Part shown: one piece after another, positions 51,718 through 61,163 of the stretch
Layout: the number at the start of each line of letters is the position of its first letter
Position numbering within the stretch: the first letter of the stretch is position 1
Origin: Bradyrhizobium sp. CB1015
GTDB lineage: Bacteria; Pseudomonadota; Alphaproteobacteria; Rhizobiales; Xanthobacteraceae
Direction: 5' to 3'
DNA: 64,000 bases
Assembly (NCBI RefSeq): GCF_025200925.1
Contig: NZ_CP104174.1
Coordinates: forward strand, 3,100,001 to 3,164,000
Made by a program: the position numbers and the translations under genes
Notes under the pieces: model-generated
Told to the model about the DNA's origin: nothing
Databases searched by the model: none
Seen by the model: only the letters and a program-made list of their open reading frames with translations

Positions 51718-52335
51718 TCAATCGTTGAGCATGCCGGCGCGCATTGCGAGGCGAACCAGTTCCGAAAGGCTGCTCGCCTGCATCTTGGTCATGACGTTGG
51801 CCCGGTAGACCTCGATCGTCCGCGGGCTGATGTCGTATTCGCGGGCGATCAGCTTGTTGGAGAGGCCCGCGACCAGCCCCTCCATGACCTGGCGCTCGCG
51901 GGGGCTCAAGGACGCGACGCGGGCGGCGATGTCCTGCGCGACGGCCTCGTTCTTGGCGGCGGGCTCGGCCTGGCGGATCGCCGACTCGATCATGGCGGTG
52001 AGACGGTCGTCGTCGAACGGCTTTTCCAGGAAGTCGACGGCCCCGAGCTTCATCGCCTCGACCGCCAGCGGCACGTCGCCGTGACCGGTCATGATCACGA
52101 TCGGGAACGGGCTTTGCTGCGCCTTCATCCGCTTCAGGAGCTCGATGCCGTCGAGGCCGGGCATGCGCACGTCGGAGACGATGCAGCCGAAATCGAGGCC
52201 GGGCAGGGCTTCGAGAAAGGCGAGCGCGTCGTCGAACAGGGTGACGGCGAAGCCGGCGGAATCCAGCAGGAAGTTCAGCGAGTCCCGCATCGCCGCGTCG
52301 TCATCGATGACGTAGACATTTCCCTTGGTCGTCAT
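51718..52335 (-). CDS. fixJ: FixJ, response regulator of oxygen signalling
   Basis: A 205-aa NarL-type regulator. The receiver domain covers residues 1-120 with D11/D12, phospho-acceptor D55 (CIVSDVRMPG) and K105 (FLEKPFDDD). The LuxR-type helix-turn-helix is LSPRERQVMEGLVAGLSNKLIAREYDISPRTIEVYRANVMTKM near the C-terminus. Phosphorylated by FixL at low oxygen, it activates fixK2. The gene begins 3 bases after the fixL stop, so the two are co-translated. Confidence 0.97.
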   Translation of the reverse strand: MTTKGNVYVIDDDAAMRDSLNFLLDSAGFAVTLFDDALAFLEALPGLDFGCIVSDVRMPGLDGIELLKRMKAQQSPFPIVIMTGHGDVPLAVEAMKLGAVDFLEKPFDDDRLTAMIESAIRQAEPAAKNEAVAQDIAARVASLSPRERQVMEGLVAGLSNKLIAREYDISPRTIEVYRANVMTKMQASSLSELVRLAMRAGMLND

Positions 52336-52338
52336 GAA

Positions 52339-53856
52339 TCAGCTCTCGTCGGTTGCCGGCAGGGTGAAGCGGAATGTCGCTCCGCCCGCTGCGTTGCTCT
52401 CGGCCCACATGCGGCCGCCATGGGCCTCGATGATCGAGCGGCTGATGGAGAGTCCCACGCCCATGCCGGTGTCTTTGGTGGTGAAGAAGGTCTGGAACAG
52501 GTTTGGAATGACGTCTTCCCGGAAGCCGATGCCGGTGTCGGAGACCTCCACCTCGATCATGCCGTCGGCGACACGGGTGTTGGCGACGACGAGCTCGCGC
52601 CGCTGCGACTGTGCCATCGCCTCGAGCGCGTTGCGGAACAGGTTGACCAGCACCTGCTGAATCTGCACGCGGTCGGCGAGAACGAGGTCGGCGTCGGGAT
52701 CGAGGCTGAAGCGGAGCTGCACGTTCTGCTCGCGTGCGCCGGCGAGCCCGAGCGCGCCGGCTTCCTCGATCAGCTTGGACAGACTCTCGACCCGCTTCTC
52801 GGACTCGCCGCGGGAGACGAAGTCGCGCAACCGGCGGATGATCTGGCCGGCACGCAAGGCCTGCTCCGCCGCCCGATCCAGCGCGCTTTCGACCTTCGGC
52901 ATGTTGGGATCGGTGCTGCCGGCGAGGAGGCGCCGCGATCCCTTCATGTAATTGCTGATCGCCGCCAGCGGCTGGTTGAGCTCGTGAGCGAGCGCGGAAG
53001 CCATCTCGCCCATCGCGGTCAACCGCGACACGTGCACGAGCTCGGATTGCAGCTCCTGGAGCCGCGCCTGGGTCTGCTGGTGCTCGGTGAGATCGCGCAC
53101 GAAGCCGGTGAAATAGGGCTCGCCGGCGCGTTGCGTCTTCCCGACGGACAGGTGCATCGGGAACGTCGTGTCGTCGCGGCGTTTGCCCGTCACGATGCGG
53201 CCGATGCCGATGATGTGCGGATCATTGGTCCTGAGATAGCGCGCGAGATAGCTGTCGTGACGCGACTGATCGGGCTCTGGCATGAGAATGCTCACGTTCC
53301 GCCCGATGGCCTCCTGCTTGCTGTAGCCGAACAGCCGCTCCGCGGCGCTGCTGAAGAGCTGCATGATGCCGCGCGAATCGATGACGATCATGGCGTCGGG
53401 CACCGTTTCGAGAATCGAGCGAAGATGATTCTCCTGGGAGCGCAGGGCCTCCTCGAGCTGCTTCTCCTCGTTGATGTCGAGGAATATCCCGCTGAGGTGA
53501 CGCGGCGTGCCCGCATCGTCCCGGATCACCCCGGCCCTGGCCCGGATCCATTGACCGTTACCGGACGCGCCGCCGATCTTGAAGGACAGGTCGAGACCCC
53601 CGCCGCCTTCCGAGGCGCGCCCGATCGCCTTCAGGAGGCGGTCCCGATCGCCCGGCTCCAAGAGCGAAAGAAAGAGATCGTAGCTGACGGCCTGGTCCGG
53701 CTGCAGCCCAAACAGCCGCTTGGCCGTGTCCGACCATTCGAGTTCGCGGGTCTGCAGGTCGAGGTCCCAGGTGCCGACCCCGAATCCCTCGATGCGGACT
53801 CGGAAATGCTCGCCCCGACCATCGTCTGCCGGATGGGTCACGCGGGTCGGCGTCAA
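52339..53856 (-). CDS. fixL: FixL, haem oxygen-sensor histidine kinase
   Basis: 505 aa when started at TTG 53856, which has AGGAG 8 bases before it; the frame is open to 53988. With this start the haem ligand is H200 (SRHDSYLARY), with R206 and R220 (GIGRIVTGKR) in the oxygen-sensing pocket and the phosphorylated His at H291 (ALAHELNQPLAAIS), all at the B. japonicum FixL positions. Two PAS domains (residues about 15-130 and 140-260) precede HisKA and ATPase domains (NLFRNALEAM, VSDTGIGF, GMGVGLSISRSIIEAHGG). There is no membrane helix, as in Bradyrhizobium and unlike S. meliloti. Confidence 0.97.
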   Translation of the reverse strand: MTPTRVTHPADDGRGEHFRVRIEGFGVGTWDLDLQTRELEWSDTAKRLFGLQPDQAVSYDLFLSLLEPGDRDRLLKAIGRASEGGGGLDLSFKIGGASGNGQWIRARAGVIRDDAGTPRHLSGIFLDINEEKQLEEALRSQENHLRSILETVPDAMIVIDSRGIMQLFSSAAERLFGYSKQEAIGRNVSILMPEPDQSRHDSYLARYLRTNDPHIIGIGRIVTGKRRDDTTFPMHLSVGKTQRAGEPYFTGFVRDLTEHQQTQARLQELQSELVHVSRLTAMGEMASALAHELNQPLAAISNYMKGSRRLLAGSTDPNMPKVESALDRAAEQALRAGQIIRRLRDFVSRGESEKRVESLSKLIEEAGALGLAGAREQNVQLRFSLDPDADLVLADRVQIQQVLVNLFRNALEAMAQSQRRELVVANTRVADGMIEVEVSDTGIGFREDVIPNLFQTFFTTKDTGMGVGLSISRSIIEAHGGRMWAESNAAGGATFRFTLPATDES

Positions 53857-54002
53857 GCTCTGCTCCTGTCTCTGGCGGGCCGGCAGGATGCCTTTACCGC
53901 TCCGGCAATGTCGCCCAAGGCTTGCCCGGAGGCAAGCGCGGACGTTGAATCCACTGGCGGATTCCCCATTCCACGGAGAGCGGGCCACCAGCAGCGCTCG
54001 AT

Positions 54003-54016
54003 TTGATCTATCTCAG
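54003..54016. promoter_or_regulatory. Imperfect FixK box upstream of the universal stress gene
   Basis: TTGATCTATCTCAG departs from TTGA-N6-TCAA by one base (G for the last A). It is 60 bases before the ATG at 54076 and could also lie upstream of fixL (53856). Confidence 0.35.
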
Positions 54017-54075
54017 CCTGTTGCGCGGCAGCAGGTCTAGGATTCGAGAAAGTTCTGTAATGCTGGAGATATCCG

Positions 54076-54909
54076 ATGACATACGCGACCGTCATGGTCA
54101 GCCTGGCGCTGGATCAGCCCAACGAAGCGCGTCTTCAGGTCGCAGGAGAGCTCGCCGAACGATTCGAGGCGGCCATCATCGGTGTCGCCGCAGCGCAGTT
54201 CGCCCCGCCGCTCTATTTCACCGACGGCGCAGAGGCGCAAGCGCTGATCGACGAGGGCGAAGCTTCGATCAAGCGGCGGCTGGCCGGCCTCGAGGCACAA
54301 TTCCGCGCGGCGGTGAAGAATCGCGGCGGGCATGCGGAGTGGCGTAGCGCCATGGATTATCCGGCGCGCTTCGTCACGGCGCAGGCGCGTTGCGCCGATA
54401 TCGTCGTCAGCGGTGGGCAGAGCCCGGCCTTCTCCGATGCTTTCTCGCTGGCGAGCGCCAAGGACCTGGTGATGCAGGCCGGCCGCCCGCTGCTCGTCGT
54501 TCCCGACCGGGCCAACTGGCTTGACCTGCGCAACGTGCTGGTGGCGTGGAAGGATACGCCGGAAGCGCGGCGGGCGGTGGCGGGCGCGCTGCCGATCCTG
54601 CACAAGGCGAAGGACGTCACCATCGTTGAAATCCCAGAGTGGGGCGACGATCGTTCGGCCGTGATGGCCGGCGTCAGCGACGTTGCCGCCTGGCTCGGCC
54701 GTCACGGCGTCACCGCGACGGCGCAGGTCCTGGAGGTCGCAGGAAACGAAACCCCTGCTGCGCGGTTGGACAAAGTCGCCGGTGACATCGGCGCCGGCCT
54801 GATCGTTGCGGGCGCCTATGGTCATTCGAGATTTCGCGAACTGATCCTCGGAGGCGTCACCCAATATCTGGTGACGCAAACTGCCCGCAGCGTGCTGCTG
54901 TCGCACTGA
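54076..54909 (+). CDS. Universal stress protein with two Usp domains
   Basis: 277 aa. The first domain begins TYATVMVSLALDQPNEARLQVAGELAERFEAAIIGVAA and the second LRNVLVAWKDTPEARRAVAGALPILHKAKDVTIVEI, ending AGLIVAGAYGHSRFRELILGGVTQYLVTQTARSVLLSH. The G-x2-G-x9-G-S/T nucleotide motif is only partly kept in the second half (GAYGHSRFRELILGGVTQ). GGAG precedes ATG 54076. Usp proteins with this location are low-oxygen or stress proteins; an imperfect FixK box is upstream. The CBS gene follows 39 bases later. Confidence 0.88.
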   Translation: MTYATVMVSLALDQPNEARLQVAGELAERFEAAIIGVAAAQFAPPLYFTDGAEAQALIDEGEASIKRRLAGLEAQFRAAVKNRGGHAEWRSAMDYPARFVTAQARCADIVVSGGQSPAFSDAFSLASAKDLVMQAGRPLLVVPDRANWLDLRNVLVAWKDTPEARRAVAGALPILHKAKDVTIVEIPEWGDDRSAVMAGVSDVAAWLGRHGVTATAQVLEVAGNETPAARLDKVAGDIGAGLIVAGAYGHSRFRELILGGVTQYLVTQTARSVLLSH

Positions 54910-54948
54910 CCACCGGCCGGCCAGGTGAGGAATCGAGGAGGACGCGCC

Positions 54949-55374
54949 GTGTATCAATTTCTTGAACAGACCGTCGACGGCTACATGACGCGCAACGTCA
55001 AGACGGTGCAGCGCGGCCTCGACTTGTTCCAGCTCAGCGAGATGTTCGAGACCGACGATTTCAATTCGTATCCGGTCGAAGACGACGGGCAGGTGGTCGG
55101 CATCGTCACCAAGTTCGACATCCTGAAGTGCTTCGCCTTCACGCCGAGCCAGATGTTGCCGCGCTACGACGACCTGATGAGCCGCAAGATCGGCGACATC
55201 ATGACGCCCGAGTTCATCTATGTCAGCCCCGACACGCGGCTGACACGCGTGCTCCAGATCATGGTCGAGCACCGTATCAGGAGCATCATCGTGCTCGACG
55301 GCACGCAGAAGCTGGCCGGCATCATCGCGCGCGAGGACGTCATCGCGGCGCTCAAGGCGACGGCGCGGGAGTGA
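54949..55374 (+). CDS. CBS-domain pair protein
   Basis: 141 aa from GTG 54949, with GAGGAGGA 6 bases before it. Two CBS motifs are visible: VDGYMTRNVKTVQRGLDLFQLSEMFETDDFNSYPVEDDGQVVGIVTKFDIL and IGDIMTPEFIYVSPDTRLTRVLQIMVEHRIRSIIVLDGTQKLAGIIAREDVI. Such pairs bind adenine nucleotides and report energy status. Located between the Usp gene and the cbb3 oxidase genes, it probably belongs to the microaerobic response, although its partner is unknown. Confidence 0.9.
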   Translation: MYQFLEQTVDGYMTRNVKTVQRGLDLFQLSEMFETDDFNSYPVEDDGQVVGIVTKFDILKCFAFTPSQMLPRYDDLMSRKIGDIMTPEFIYVSPDTRLTRVLQIMVEHRIRSIIVLDGTQKLAGIIAREDVIAALKATARE

Positions 55375-55395
55375 CGTCTGGATCCTTCGGTTCCA

Positions 55396-55417
55396 ACCTC
55401 CGTGATTTCACGGAGGT
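55396..55417 (+). terminator. Hairpin terminator after the CBS gene
   Basis: ACCTCCGTGA-TT-TCACGGAGGT is a perfect inverted repeat that folds as an about 9-bp stem with a small loop, 21 bases beyond the CBS stop and followed by GTTTCG. It separates the stress genes from the fixNOQP promoter. Confidence 0.55.
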
Positions 55418-55533
55418 GTTTCGAAGTATGCCTTCAGAACCAAGCTCTCGCGTGCGATGGCGCTGCGCGCGCGGGGAGAGAAGGCACCTCAGCTGGCCTC
55501 ACATCGGCTCACATTAACAGAAATCCATCCATC

Positions 55534-55547
55534 TTGATTTCAATCAA
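55534..55547 (+). promoter_or_regulatory. FixK box of fixNOQP
   Basis: TTGATTTCAATCAA is a perfect TTGA-N6-TCAA palindrome 56 bases before the fixN ATG, the expected place for FixK2 activation of the cbb3 operon. Confidence 0.88.
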
Positions 55548-55603
55548 TTCCCCGCGAGGGTGGATGTGGTTTCTGGCAGCGTGTTCTTTCAGAGAGAATC
55601 CGC

Positions 55604-57253
55604 ATGAGCCAGCCCTCCATCTCAAAATCCATGACCATCGGTGAAAGCGGCTTGGCTGTCGTATTCGCAGTCACCGCTTTCCTCTGCGTGATCGCCTCGG
55701 CCAAGGCGCTCGATGCGCCCTTCGCATTCCACGCCGCGCTCAGCGCGGCCGCGAGCGTGGCTGCGGTGTTCTTCATCGTCAACCGCTACTTCGAGCGGCC
55801 GGCGGCGTTGCCGCCCCAGGAAATCAACGGCCGCCCGAACTACAACATGGGGCCGATCAAGTTCTCGGCCTTCATGGCGATGTTCTGGGGCATTGCCGGA
55901 TTCCTCGTCGGCCTCATCATCGCCTCGCAGCTGGCTTGGCCCGCGCTGAATTTCGATCTGCCCTGGATCAGCTTCGGCCGCCTGCGGCCGCTGCACACCT
56001 CCGCCGTGATCTTTGCCTTCGGCGGCAACGTGTTGATCGCGACCTCCTTCTACGTGGTGCAGAAGTCCTGCCGCGCGCGCCTTGCCGGCGACCTTGCGCC
56101 GTGGTTCGTCGTGCTCGGCTACAACTTCTTCATCCTGATCGCCGGCACCGGCTATCTGCTCGGCGTGACGCAGGGCAAGGAATACGCCGAGCCCGAATGG
56201 TACTCGGACCTCTGGCTGACCATCGTCTGGGTGGTCTATCTGCTGGTCTTTCTCGTCACCATCATCAAGCGCAAGGAACCGCACATCTTCGTTGCGAACT
56301 GGTTCTTTCTCGCTTTCATGGTGACGATCGCGGTGCTGCATCTCGGCAACAATCCCGCGCTGCCCGTCTCCGTGTTCGGCTCCAAGTCCTACATCGCCTG
56401 GGGCGGCATTCAGGACGCCATGTTCCAGTGGTGGTACGGCCACAACGCGGTCGGCTTCTTCCTGACCGCCGGCTTCCTCGCCATCATGTACTACTTCATC
56501 CCGAAGCGCGCCGAGCGGCCGATCTATTCCTACCGGCTGTCGATCATCCACTTCTGGGCGCTGATCTTCCTCTATATCTGGGCCGGCCCGCACCATCTGC
56601 ACTACACGGCGCTGCCTGACTGGACGCAGACGCTCGGCATGACCTTCTCGATCATGCTGTGGATGCCTTCCTGGGGCGGCATGATCAACGGCCTGATGAC
56701 GCTGTCGGGTGCCTGGGACAAGCTGCGCACCGACCCCGTGCTGCGCATGCTCGTCGTCTCCGTCGCCTTCTACGGCATGTCGACCTTCGAAGGACCGATG
56801 ATGTCGATCAAGGTGGTCAACTCGCTCAGCCACTATACCGACTGGACCATCGGCCACGTGCATTCCGGCGCGCTCGGCTGGGTCGGCTTCGTCTCCTTCG
56901 GCGCGCTCTACTGCCTGGTGCCGTGGGCCTGGAATCGCAAGGGTCTCTACAGCCTCAAGCTCGTCAATTGGCACTTCTGGATCGCCACCCTCGGCATCGT
57001 TCTCTACATCTCGGCGATGTGGGTCTCCGGCATCCTGCAAGGCCTGATGTGGCGCGCCTACACCTCGCTCGGCTTCCTCGAATATTCCTTCATCGAGACC
57101 GTCGAGGCGATGCATCCCTTCTACATCATCCGCGCCGCAGGCGGCGGCCTGTTCCTGATCGGCTCGCTGATCATGGCCTACAATCTCTGGATGACGGTTC
57201 GCGTCGGCGAGCAGGAAGTCCAGATGCCCGTCGCTCTTCAGCCGGCGGAATGA
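55604..57253 (+). CDS. fixN: cbb3-type cytochrome c oxidase subunit I
   Basis: A 549-aa inner-membrane catalytic subunit with about 12-14 helices. It binds haem b, high-spin haem b3 and CuB. Conserved His-containing helices are visible: [43 protein letters not shown] (the CuB His and the cross-linking Tyr region), [28 protein letters not shown] and [18 protein letters not shown]. It reduces O2 to water with proton pumping at very low oxygen, essential for symbiotic nitrogen fixation. First of four tightly spaced genes, preceded by a FixK box. Confidence 0.97.
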   Translation: MSQPSISKSMTIGESGLAVVFAVTAFLCVIASAKALDAPFAFHAALSAAASVAAVFFIVNRYFERPAALPPQEINGRPNYNMGPIKFSAFMAMFWGIAGFLVGLIIASQLAWPALNFDLPWISFGRLRPLHTSAVIFAFGGNVLIATSFYVVQKSCRARLAGDLAPWFVVLGYNFFILIAGTGYLLGVTQGKEYAEPEWYSDLWLTIVWVVYLLVFLVTIIKRKEPHIFVANWFFLAFMVTIAVLHLGNNPALPVSVFGSKSYIAWGGIQDAMFQWWYGHNAVGFFLTAGFLAIMYYFIPKRAERPIYSYRLSIIHFWALIFLYIWAGPHHLHYTALPDWTQTLGMTFSIMLWMPSWGGMINGLMTLSGAWDKLRTDPVLRMLVVSVAFYGMSTFEGPMMSIKVVNSLSHYTDWTIGHVHSGALGWVGFVSFGALYCLVPWAWNRKGLYSLKLVNWHFWIATLGIVLYISAMWVSGILQGLMWRAYTSLGFLEYSFIETVEAMHPFYIIRAAGGGLFLIGSLIMAYNLWMTVRVGEQEVQMPVALQPAE

Positions 57254-57265
57254 GGAGCTCAAGCA

Positions 57266-58000
57266 ATGTCGTTCTGGACACGCCACCAAATCTTCGAAAA
57301 GAACTCGATCATCCTGATCGTCGGCATCCTGCTGGTGATCGCGGTCGGTGGTCTCGTCGAGATCACCCCGCTGTTCTACCTCAAGAGCACGATCGAGAAG
57401 GTCGACGGGGTCAGGCCCTACACGCCGCTGGAGCTCGCCGGACGTAACGTCTACGTCCGCGAGGGCTGCTATCTCTGCCACTCGCAGATGGTCCGGCCCT
57501 TGCGCGACGAGGTCGAGCGCTACGGTCACTTCTCGCTCGCCGCGGAGAGCATGTACGACCACCCGTTCCAGTGGGGCTCCAAGCGCACAGGTCCGGATCT
57601 CGCCCGCGTCGGCGCCAAATATTCCGACGAGTGGCACGTCACCCATCTGACCAACCCGCGCGCGATCGTGCCGCAGTCGGTGATGCCCGGCTATCCGTTC
57701 CTGAGCAAGACCGAGGTCGACCCGGATGCGATCGCCGGCGACATGCGCGCGCTCAAGACCGTCGGGGTCCCCTACAGCGACGAGCAGATCGCCAATGCCG
57801 CCGCCGACCTGAAGGCCCAGGCAGATCCGGACAATGCCGGCACCGACGCCTTCACCAAGCGCTACGCCAAGGCCGTCGTACGCAATTTCGACGGCAAGAC
57901 CGGCACGCCGACCGAAATGGACGCGCTCGTCGCGTACCTGCAGATGCTCGGCACGCTGGTCGACTTCAAGATCTACAACGAGAAAGCCAATCTTCGCTGA
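57266..58000 (+). CDS. fixO: cbb3-type oxidase monohaem cytochrome c subunit II
   Basis: A 244-aa membrane-anchored cytochrome c. One N-terminal helix ([20 protein letters not shown]) precedes the periplasmic domain with haem site [15 protein letters not shown] and Met-containing segments SVMPGYPF and [15 protein letters not shown] ending. It passes electrons from FixP to FixN. It starts 12 bases after fixN. Confidence 0.97.
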   Translation: MSFWTRHQIFEKNSIILIVGILLVIAVGGLVEITPLFYLKSTIEKVDGVRPYTPLELAGRNVYVREGCYLCHSQMVRPLRDEVERYGHFSLAAESMYDHPFQWGSKRTGPDLARVGAKYSDEWHVTHLTNPRAIVPQSVMPGYPFLSKTEVDPDAIAGDMRALKTVGVPYSDEQIANAAADLKAQADPDNAGTDAFTKRYAKAVVRNFDGKTGTPTEMDALVAYLQMLGTLVDFKIYNEKANLR

Positions 58001-58013
58001 GAAGGCATGAACG

Positions 58014-58178
58014 ATGAAAGCCATCCTGACCGTCCATAATCTTGCGTCCGATCTCGTGACGACGATCTGGACACCGGCGTTCGTCGCGATCTTTCTCGCG
58101 ATCATCGCCTACGCATTTTGGCCCCGTAACAAGGCTGCGTTCGACAAGGCAGCGCACCTGCCCTTGCGGGAGGAGTGA
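58014..58178 (+). CDS. fixQ: cbb3-type oxidase small subunit IV
   Basis: A 54-aa single-helix protein. The helix WTPAFVAIFLAIIAYAFWP is followed by a polar tail (RNKAAFDKAAHLPLREE). CcoQ/FixQ stabilises the oxidase and its association with FixP. It sits between fixO and fixP with 13- and 6-base gaps, as in all rhizobial fixNOQP operons. Confidence 0.93.
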   Translation: MKAILTVHNLASDLVTTIWTPAFVAIFLAIIAYAFWPRNKAAFDKAAHLPLREE

Positions 58179-58184
58179 GAAACC

Positions 58185-59060
58185 ATGACCGATCATTCTA
58201 GCGACATCGATTCCGTCTCGGGCAAGTCCACGACCGGGCACGAGTGGGACGGCATCAAGGAGCTCAACACGCCGCTGCCGCGGTGGTGGGTGATCACCTT
58301 CTACCTCACCATCGTCTGGGCGATCGGCTATTGGGTTGTCTATCCGGCCTGGCCGCTGATCCAAAGCAATACCACCGGCCTGTTCGGCTATTCCTCGCGC
58401 GCCGACGTCGCGGTCGAGCTTGCCAACCTCGAGAAGATCCGGGGTGACAAGATGGCGGCGCTGGGCACGGCCTCCCTCGCCGACATCGAGAAGGATCCGG
58501 CTCTGCTGGCGCTCGCCCGCGCCAAGGGCAAGACCGTGTTCGGCGACAATTGCGCGCCTTGCCACGGTTCCGGCGCCGCCGGCGCCAAGGGCTACCCGAA
58601 CCTGAACGACGACGACTGGCTGTGGGGCGGCACGCTCGACCAGATCATGCAGACCATTCAGTTCGGCGCGCGTTCCGGTCACGCCAAGACCCATGAGGGC
58701 CAGATGCTCGCCTTCGGCAAGGACGGCGTGCTGAAGCCGGACGAGATCGTCACGGTCGCTAATTACGTGCGGTCGCTGTCGGGCCTGTCCACCCGCAACG
58801 GCTATGACGTCGGCAAGGGCCAGAAGATCTTCGCGGAGAATTGCGCCGCCTGCCATGGCGACGCCGGCAAGGGCAACCAGGAGATGGGCGCACCGAACCT
58901 GACCGACAAGATCTGGCTCTACGGCTCCGACGAGGCGAGCCTGATCGAGACGATCAGCCAGGGCCGCGCCGGCGTGATGCCGGCCTGGGAAGGCCGGCTC
59001 GATCCCGCCACCATCAAGGCGATGGCGGTCTACGTCCACTCGCTGGGCGGCGGCAAATAG
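58185..59060 (+). CDS. fixP: cbb3-type oxidase dihaem cytochrome c subunit III
   Basis: A 291-aa membrane-anchored protein; the helix WWVITFYLTIVWAIGYWVVYPAW is followed by two cytochrome c domains with NCAPCHGSG and NCAACHGDAG haem sites. Met ligands are in HEGQMLAFG and AGVMPAWEG. It receives electrons from the bc1 complex or a soluble cytochrome and hands them to FixO. A clear terminator follows. Confidence 0.97.
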   Translation: MTDHSSDIDSVSGKSTTGHEWDGIKELNTPLPRWWVITFYLTIVWAIGYWVVYPAWPLIQSNTTGLFGYSSRADVAVELANLEKIRGDKMAALGTASLADIEKDPALLALARAKGKTVFGDNCAPCHGSGAAGAKGYPNLNDDDWLWGGTLDQIMQTIQFGARSGHAKTHEGQMLAFGKDGVLKPDEIVTVANYVRSLSGLSTRNGYDVGKGQKIFAENCAACHGDAGKGNQEMGAPNLTDKIWLYGSDEASLIETISQGRAGVMPAWEGRLDPATIKAMAVYVHSLGGGK

Positions 59061-59086
59061 GCCGTTCCGCGACCGACGACTTCCGG

Positions 59087-59110
59087 CGGGGGCGAAGAAA
59101 AGCGCCCCCG
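59087..59110 (+). terminator. Terminator of fixNOQP
   Basis: CGGGGGCG-AAGAAAAG-CGCCCCCG is a perfect 8-bp stem with an A-rich loop and a following TTT, 26 bases beyond the fixP stop. The fixGHIS FixK box begins two bases later. Confidence 0.75.
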
Positions 59111-59111
59111 T

Positions 59112-59125
59112 TTGCGTTGGATCAA
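59112..59125 (+). promoter_or_regulatory. FixK box of fixGHIS
   Basis: TTGCGTTGGATCAA fits TTG(A/C)-N6-TCAA with one arm base changed, 57 bases before the fixG ATG. It overlaps the tail of the fixNOQP terminator. Confidence 0.78.
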
Positions 59126-59182
59126 CTGACGCGGCGGTGTCGGGTCTAGGTTTAATCGCACCTTTTCGAGAAGCTCCAGGCG

Positions 59183-60649
59183 ATGAACAAGACCGTGAAC
59201 CCCAAAGACCTCATATCGGGTGACGATTACGGGCCGCTCTACGCAGCCCGCAAGAAAGTCTATCCCCAGAGCGTGTCCGGTACATTCCGCCGGATCAAAT
59301 GGGGCCTGATGGCGTTCTGCCTCGGCGTCTACTACTTCCTGCCTTTCGTGCGCTGGAATCGGGGTCTCGGCGCGCCGAGCCAGGCGGTGCTGATCGATCT
59401 TCCCAACAGCCGCTTCTATTTCTTCTTCATCGAGCTGTGGCCGCAGGAGGTCTATTACTTCACCGGCCTGTTGATCGTCGCGGCGGTGGCGCTGTTCCTG
59501 ATGAACTCCATCGGCGGCCGGATCTGGTGCGGCTATCTCTGTCCGCAGACGGTGTGGACCGACCTGTTCTATGCCGTCGAGCGCCTGATCGAGGGCGACC
59601 GGCGCGAGCGCATGAAGAAGGATGCGTCAAGCGATCCGATGAAGCTCGAGCGCATCTCCGAGATCGTGCTCAAGCATTCGATCTGGCTCTTGATCGCCTG
59701 GTGGACCGGCGGCGCCTGGGTGCTCTACTTCAACGACGCGCCGACCCTGGTGAAGGAGCTCGTCACGTTCCAGGCGCCGATGATCGCCTATATCTGGATC
59801 GGCATCCTCACCGCGACGACCTATCTGCTCGCCGGCTACATGCGCGAGCAGGTCTGCACGTACATGTGCCCGTGGCCGCGCATCCAGGCCGCGCTCACCG
59901 ACGAATGGGCGCTCAACGTCACCTATCGCTACGACCGCGGCGAGAAGCGCACCTCGGTCAAGAAAGCCGCGGAGCTGCGCGCACTCGGCCAGCAGGTCGG
60001 CGATTGCGTCGACTGCTACCAGTGCGTCGCGGTCTGCCCGACCGGCATCGACATCCGCAACGGACCGCAGATGGAATGCATCCAGTGCGGGCTCTGCATC
60101 GACGCCTGCGACAACGTGATGACCAAGATCGGCCGACCGAAGCGGCTGATCGGCTACGACAACGACATCAACATCCACCGGCGCCAGGAAGGCAAGGCGC
60201 CGATCTACCGCATCGTCCGCGCCCGCACCATCGTCTACAGCGCGATCATTGCGGCGGTCGGCGGCATCATGATCTATACGCTGGCGACCCGCAGCCTGCT
60301 CGACGTCAACGTGCTGCACGACCGCAACCCGGTCGCGGTCAAGCTCAGCGACGGCTCGATCCGCAACGCCTATACGGTGCGGCTCCTGAACAAGAGCGGC
60401 TACGACCGCGTCATCGCGATCGACGCCAACGGGCCGGTCAATTCGACCGTTCACGTCGTCGGCGTCGATTCGGTGACGCCGGACCGGCCGATGATCGTGA
60501 TCCCGCGCGATGCCACGAGCGAGCTGCGGCTTCTCGTCACCGCGCCGGCCGACAACAATCCGGAGAAGTCGATTCCGGTCCACTTCCACGTCACGGACAT
60601 CGGGCTCGGCGTCGTCGCTTCCGCCACCGACAATTTCGTCTCGCCTTGA
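59183..60649 (+). CDS. fixG: Membrane iron-sulfur protein for cbb3 assembly (CcoG/RdxA type)
   Basis: A 488-aa protein with about five helices and cytoplasmic ferredoxin-like cluster sites. CPQTVWTDLFYAVERLIEG and YMREQVCTYMCPWPRIQ are NapH/RdxA-type motifs, and CVDCYQCVAVCPTG plus CIQCGLCIDACDN give two [4Fe-4S] clusters. The C-terminal periplasmic part (about residues 370-488) is Ig-like. CcoG is reported to act as a copper reductase supporting FixI. First gene of fixGHIS. Confidence 0.96.
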   Translation: MNKTVNPKDLISGDDYGPLYAARKKVYPQSVSGTFRRIKWGLMAFCLGVYYFLPFVRWNRGLGAPSQAVLIDLPNSRFYFFFIELWPQEVYYFTGLLIVAAVALFLMNSIGGRIWCGYLCPQTVWTDLFYAVERLIEGDRRERMKKDASSDPMKLERISEIVLKHSIWLLIAWWTGGAWVLYFNDAPTLVKELVTFQAPMIAYIWIGILTATTYLLAGYMREQVCTYMCPWPRIQAALTDEWALNVTYRYDRGEKRTSVKKAAELRALGQQVGDCVDCYQCVAVCPTGIDIRNGPQMECIQCGLCIDACDNVMTKIGRPKRLIGYDNDINIHRRQEGKAPIYRIVRARTIVYSAIIAAVGGIMIYTLATRSLLDVNVLHDRNPVAVKLSDGSIRNAYTVRLLNKSGYDRVIAIDANGPVNSTVHVVGVDSVTPDRPMIVIPRDATSELRLLVTAPADNNPEKSIPVHFHVTDIGLGVVASATDNFVSP

Positions 60650-60666
60650 ACGATCAGGAGACTGCC

Positions 60667-61152
60667 ATGGCTTCCAAGCCGCTGACCGGAACCAAAGTCT
60701 TCCTGATGCTGGTCGCTTTCTTCGGCCTCGTGATCGGCGTCAACGTCACGATGATGAAGCTCGCGATCGCGACGCTGCCCGGCACCGACGTCGACAGCCC
60801 CTATGCCGCTGGCCTGAGCTACGAGCGCGAGATCTCGGCGGCGCACGACCAGGACTCGCGCAAATGGAAGGTCAACGCCCATATCGAGCGCCGCAACGAC
60901 GGCGGCGCCGCGGTCCAGGTCGAAGCCCGCGATGCCGGCGGCCAGCCGATCGCCGGGCTGAAGTTCGGCGGCCGGCTGGAGCGGCCGACCGACAAGCGCG
61001 CCGACCTCGCGGTCGAGCTCAGCGAAGCCGGCGGCGGTCTCTATCGCGGCAATGCGGCGTCCGTCGCGCCGGGCCAATGGGACCTAGTGATCGAGGGTGA
61101 GGCGCGAGGGACGCGCGTGTTCATGTCGCGCAACCGCGTGATTCTGAATTGA
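60667..61152 (+). CDS. fixH: Membrane-anchored FixH, cbb3 assembly
   Basis: A 161-aa protein from ATG 60667: one N-terminal helix (VFLMLVAFFGLVIGVNVTMMKLAI), then a periplasmic beta domain (GLSYEREISAAHDQDSRKWKVNAHIERR .. GQWDLVIEGEARGTRVFMSRNRVIL). FixH is required for a functional cbb3 complex with FixG, FixI and FixS. It ends 11 bases before the fixI ATG. Confidence 0.95.
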   Translation: MASKPLTGTKVFLMLVAFFGLVIGVNVTMMKLAIATLPGTDVDSPYAAGLSYEREISAAHDQDSRKWKVNAHIERRNDGGAAVQVEARDAGGQPIAGLKFGGRLERPTDKRADLAVELSEAGGGLYRGNAASVAPGQWDLVIEGEARGTRVFMSRNRVILN

Positions 61153-61163
61153 AGGCTTCAGTC

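Noticed and set aside
53857..53988. A 44-residue N-terminal extension of FixL
   Set aside because: The region lacks PAS similarity, and the TTG at 53856 has a good ribosome site and places H200 and H291 at the known positions.
55622..58105. 827-residue antisense frame across fixN and fixO
   Set aside because: It lies opposite strongly conserved oxidase genes, is His/Asp/Glu/Arg-rich, and no domain is recognisable.
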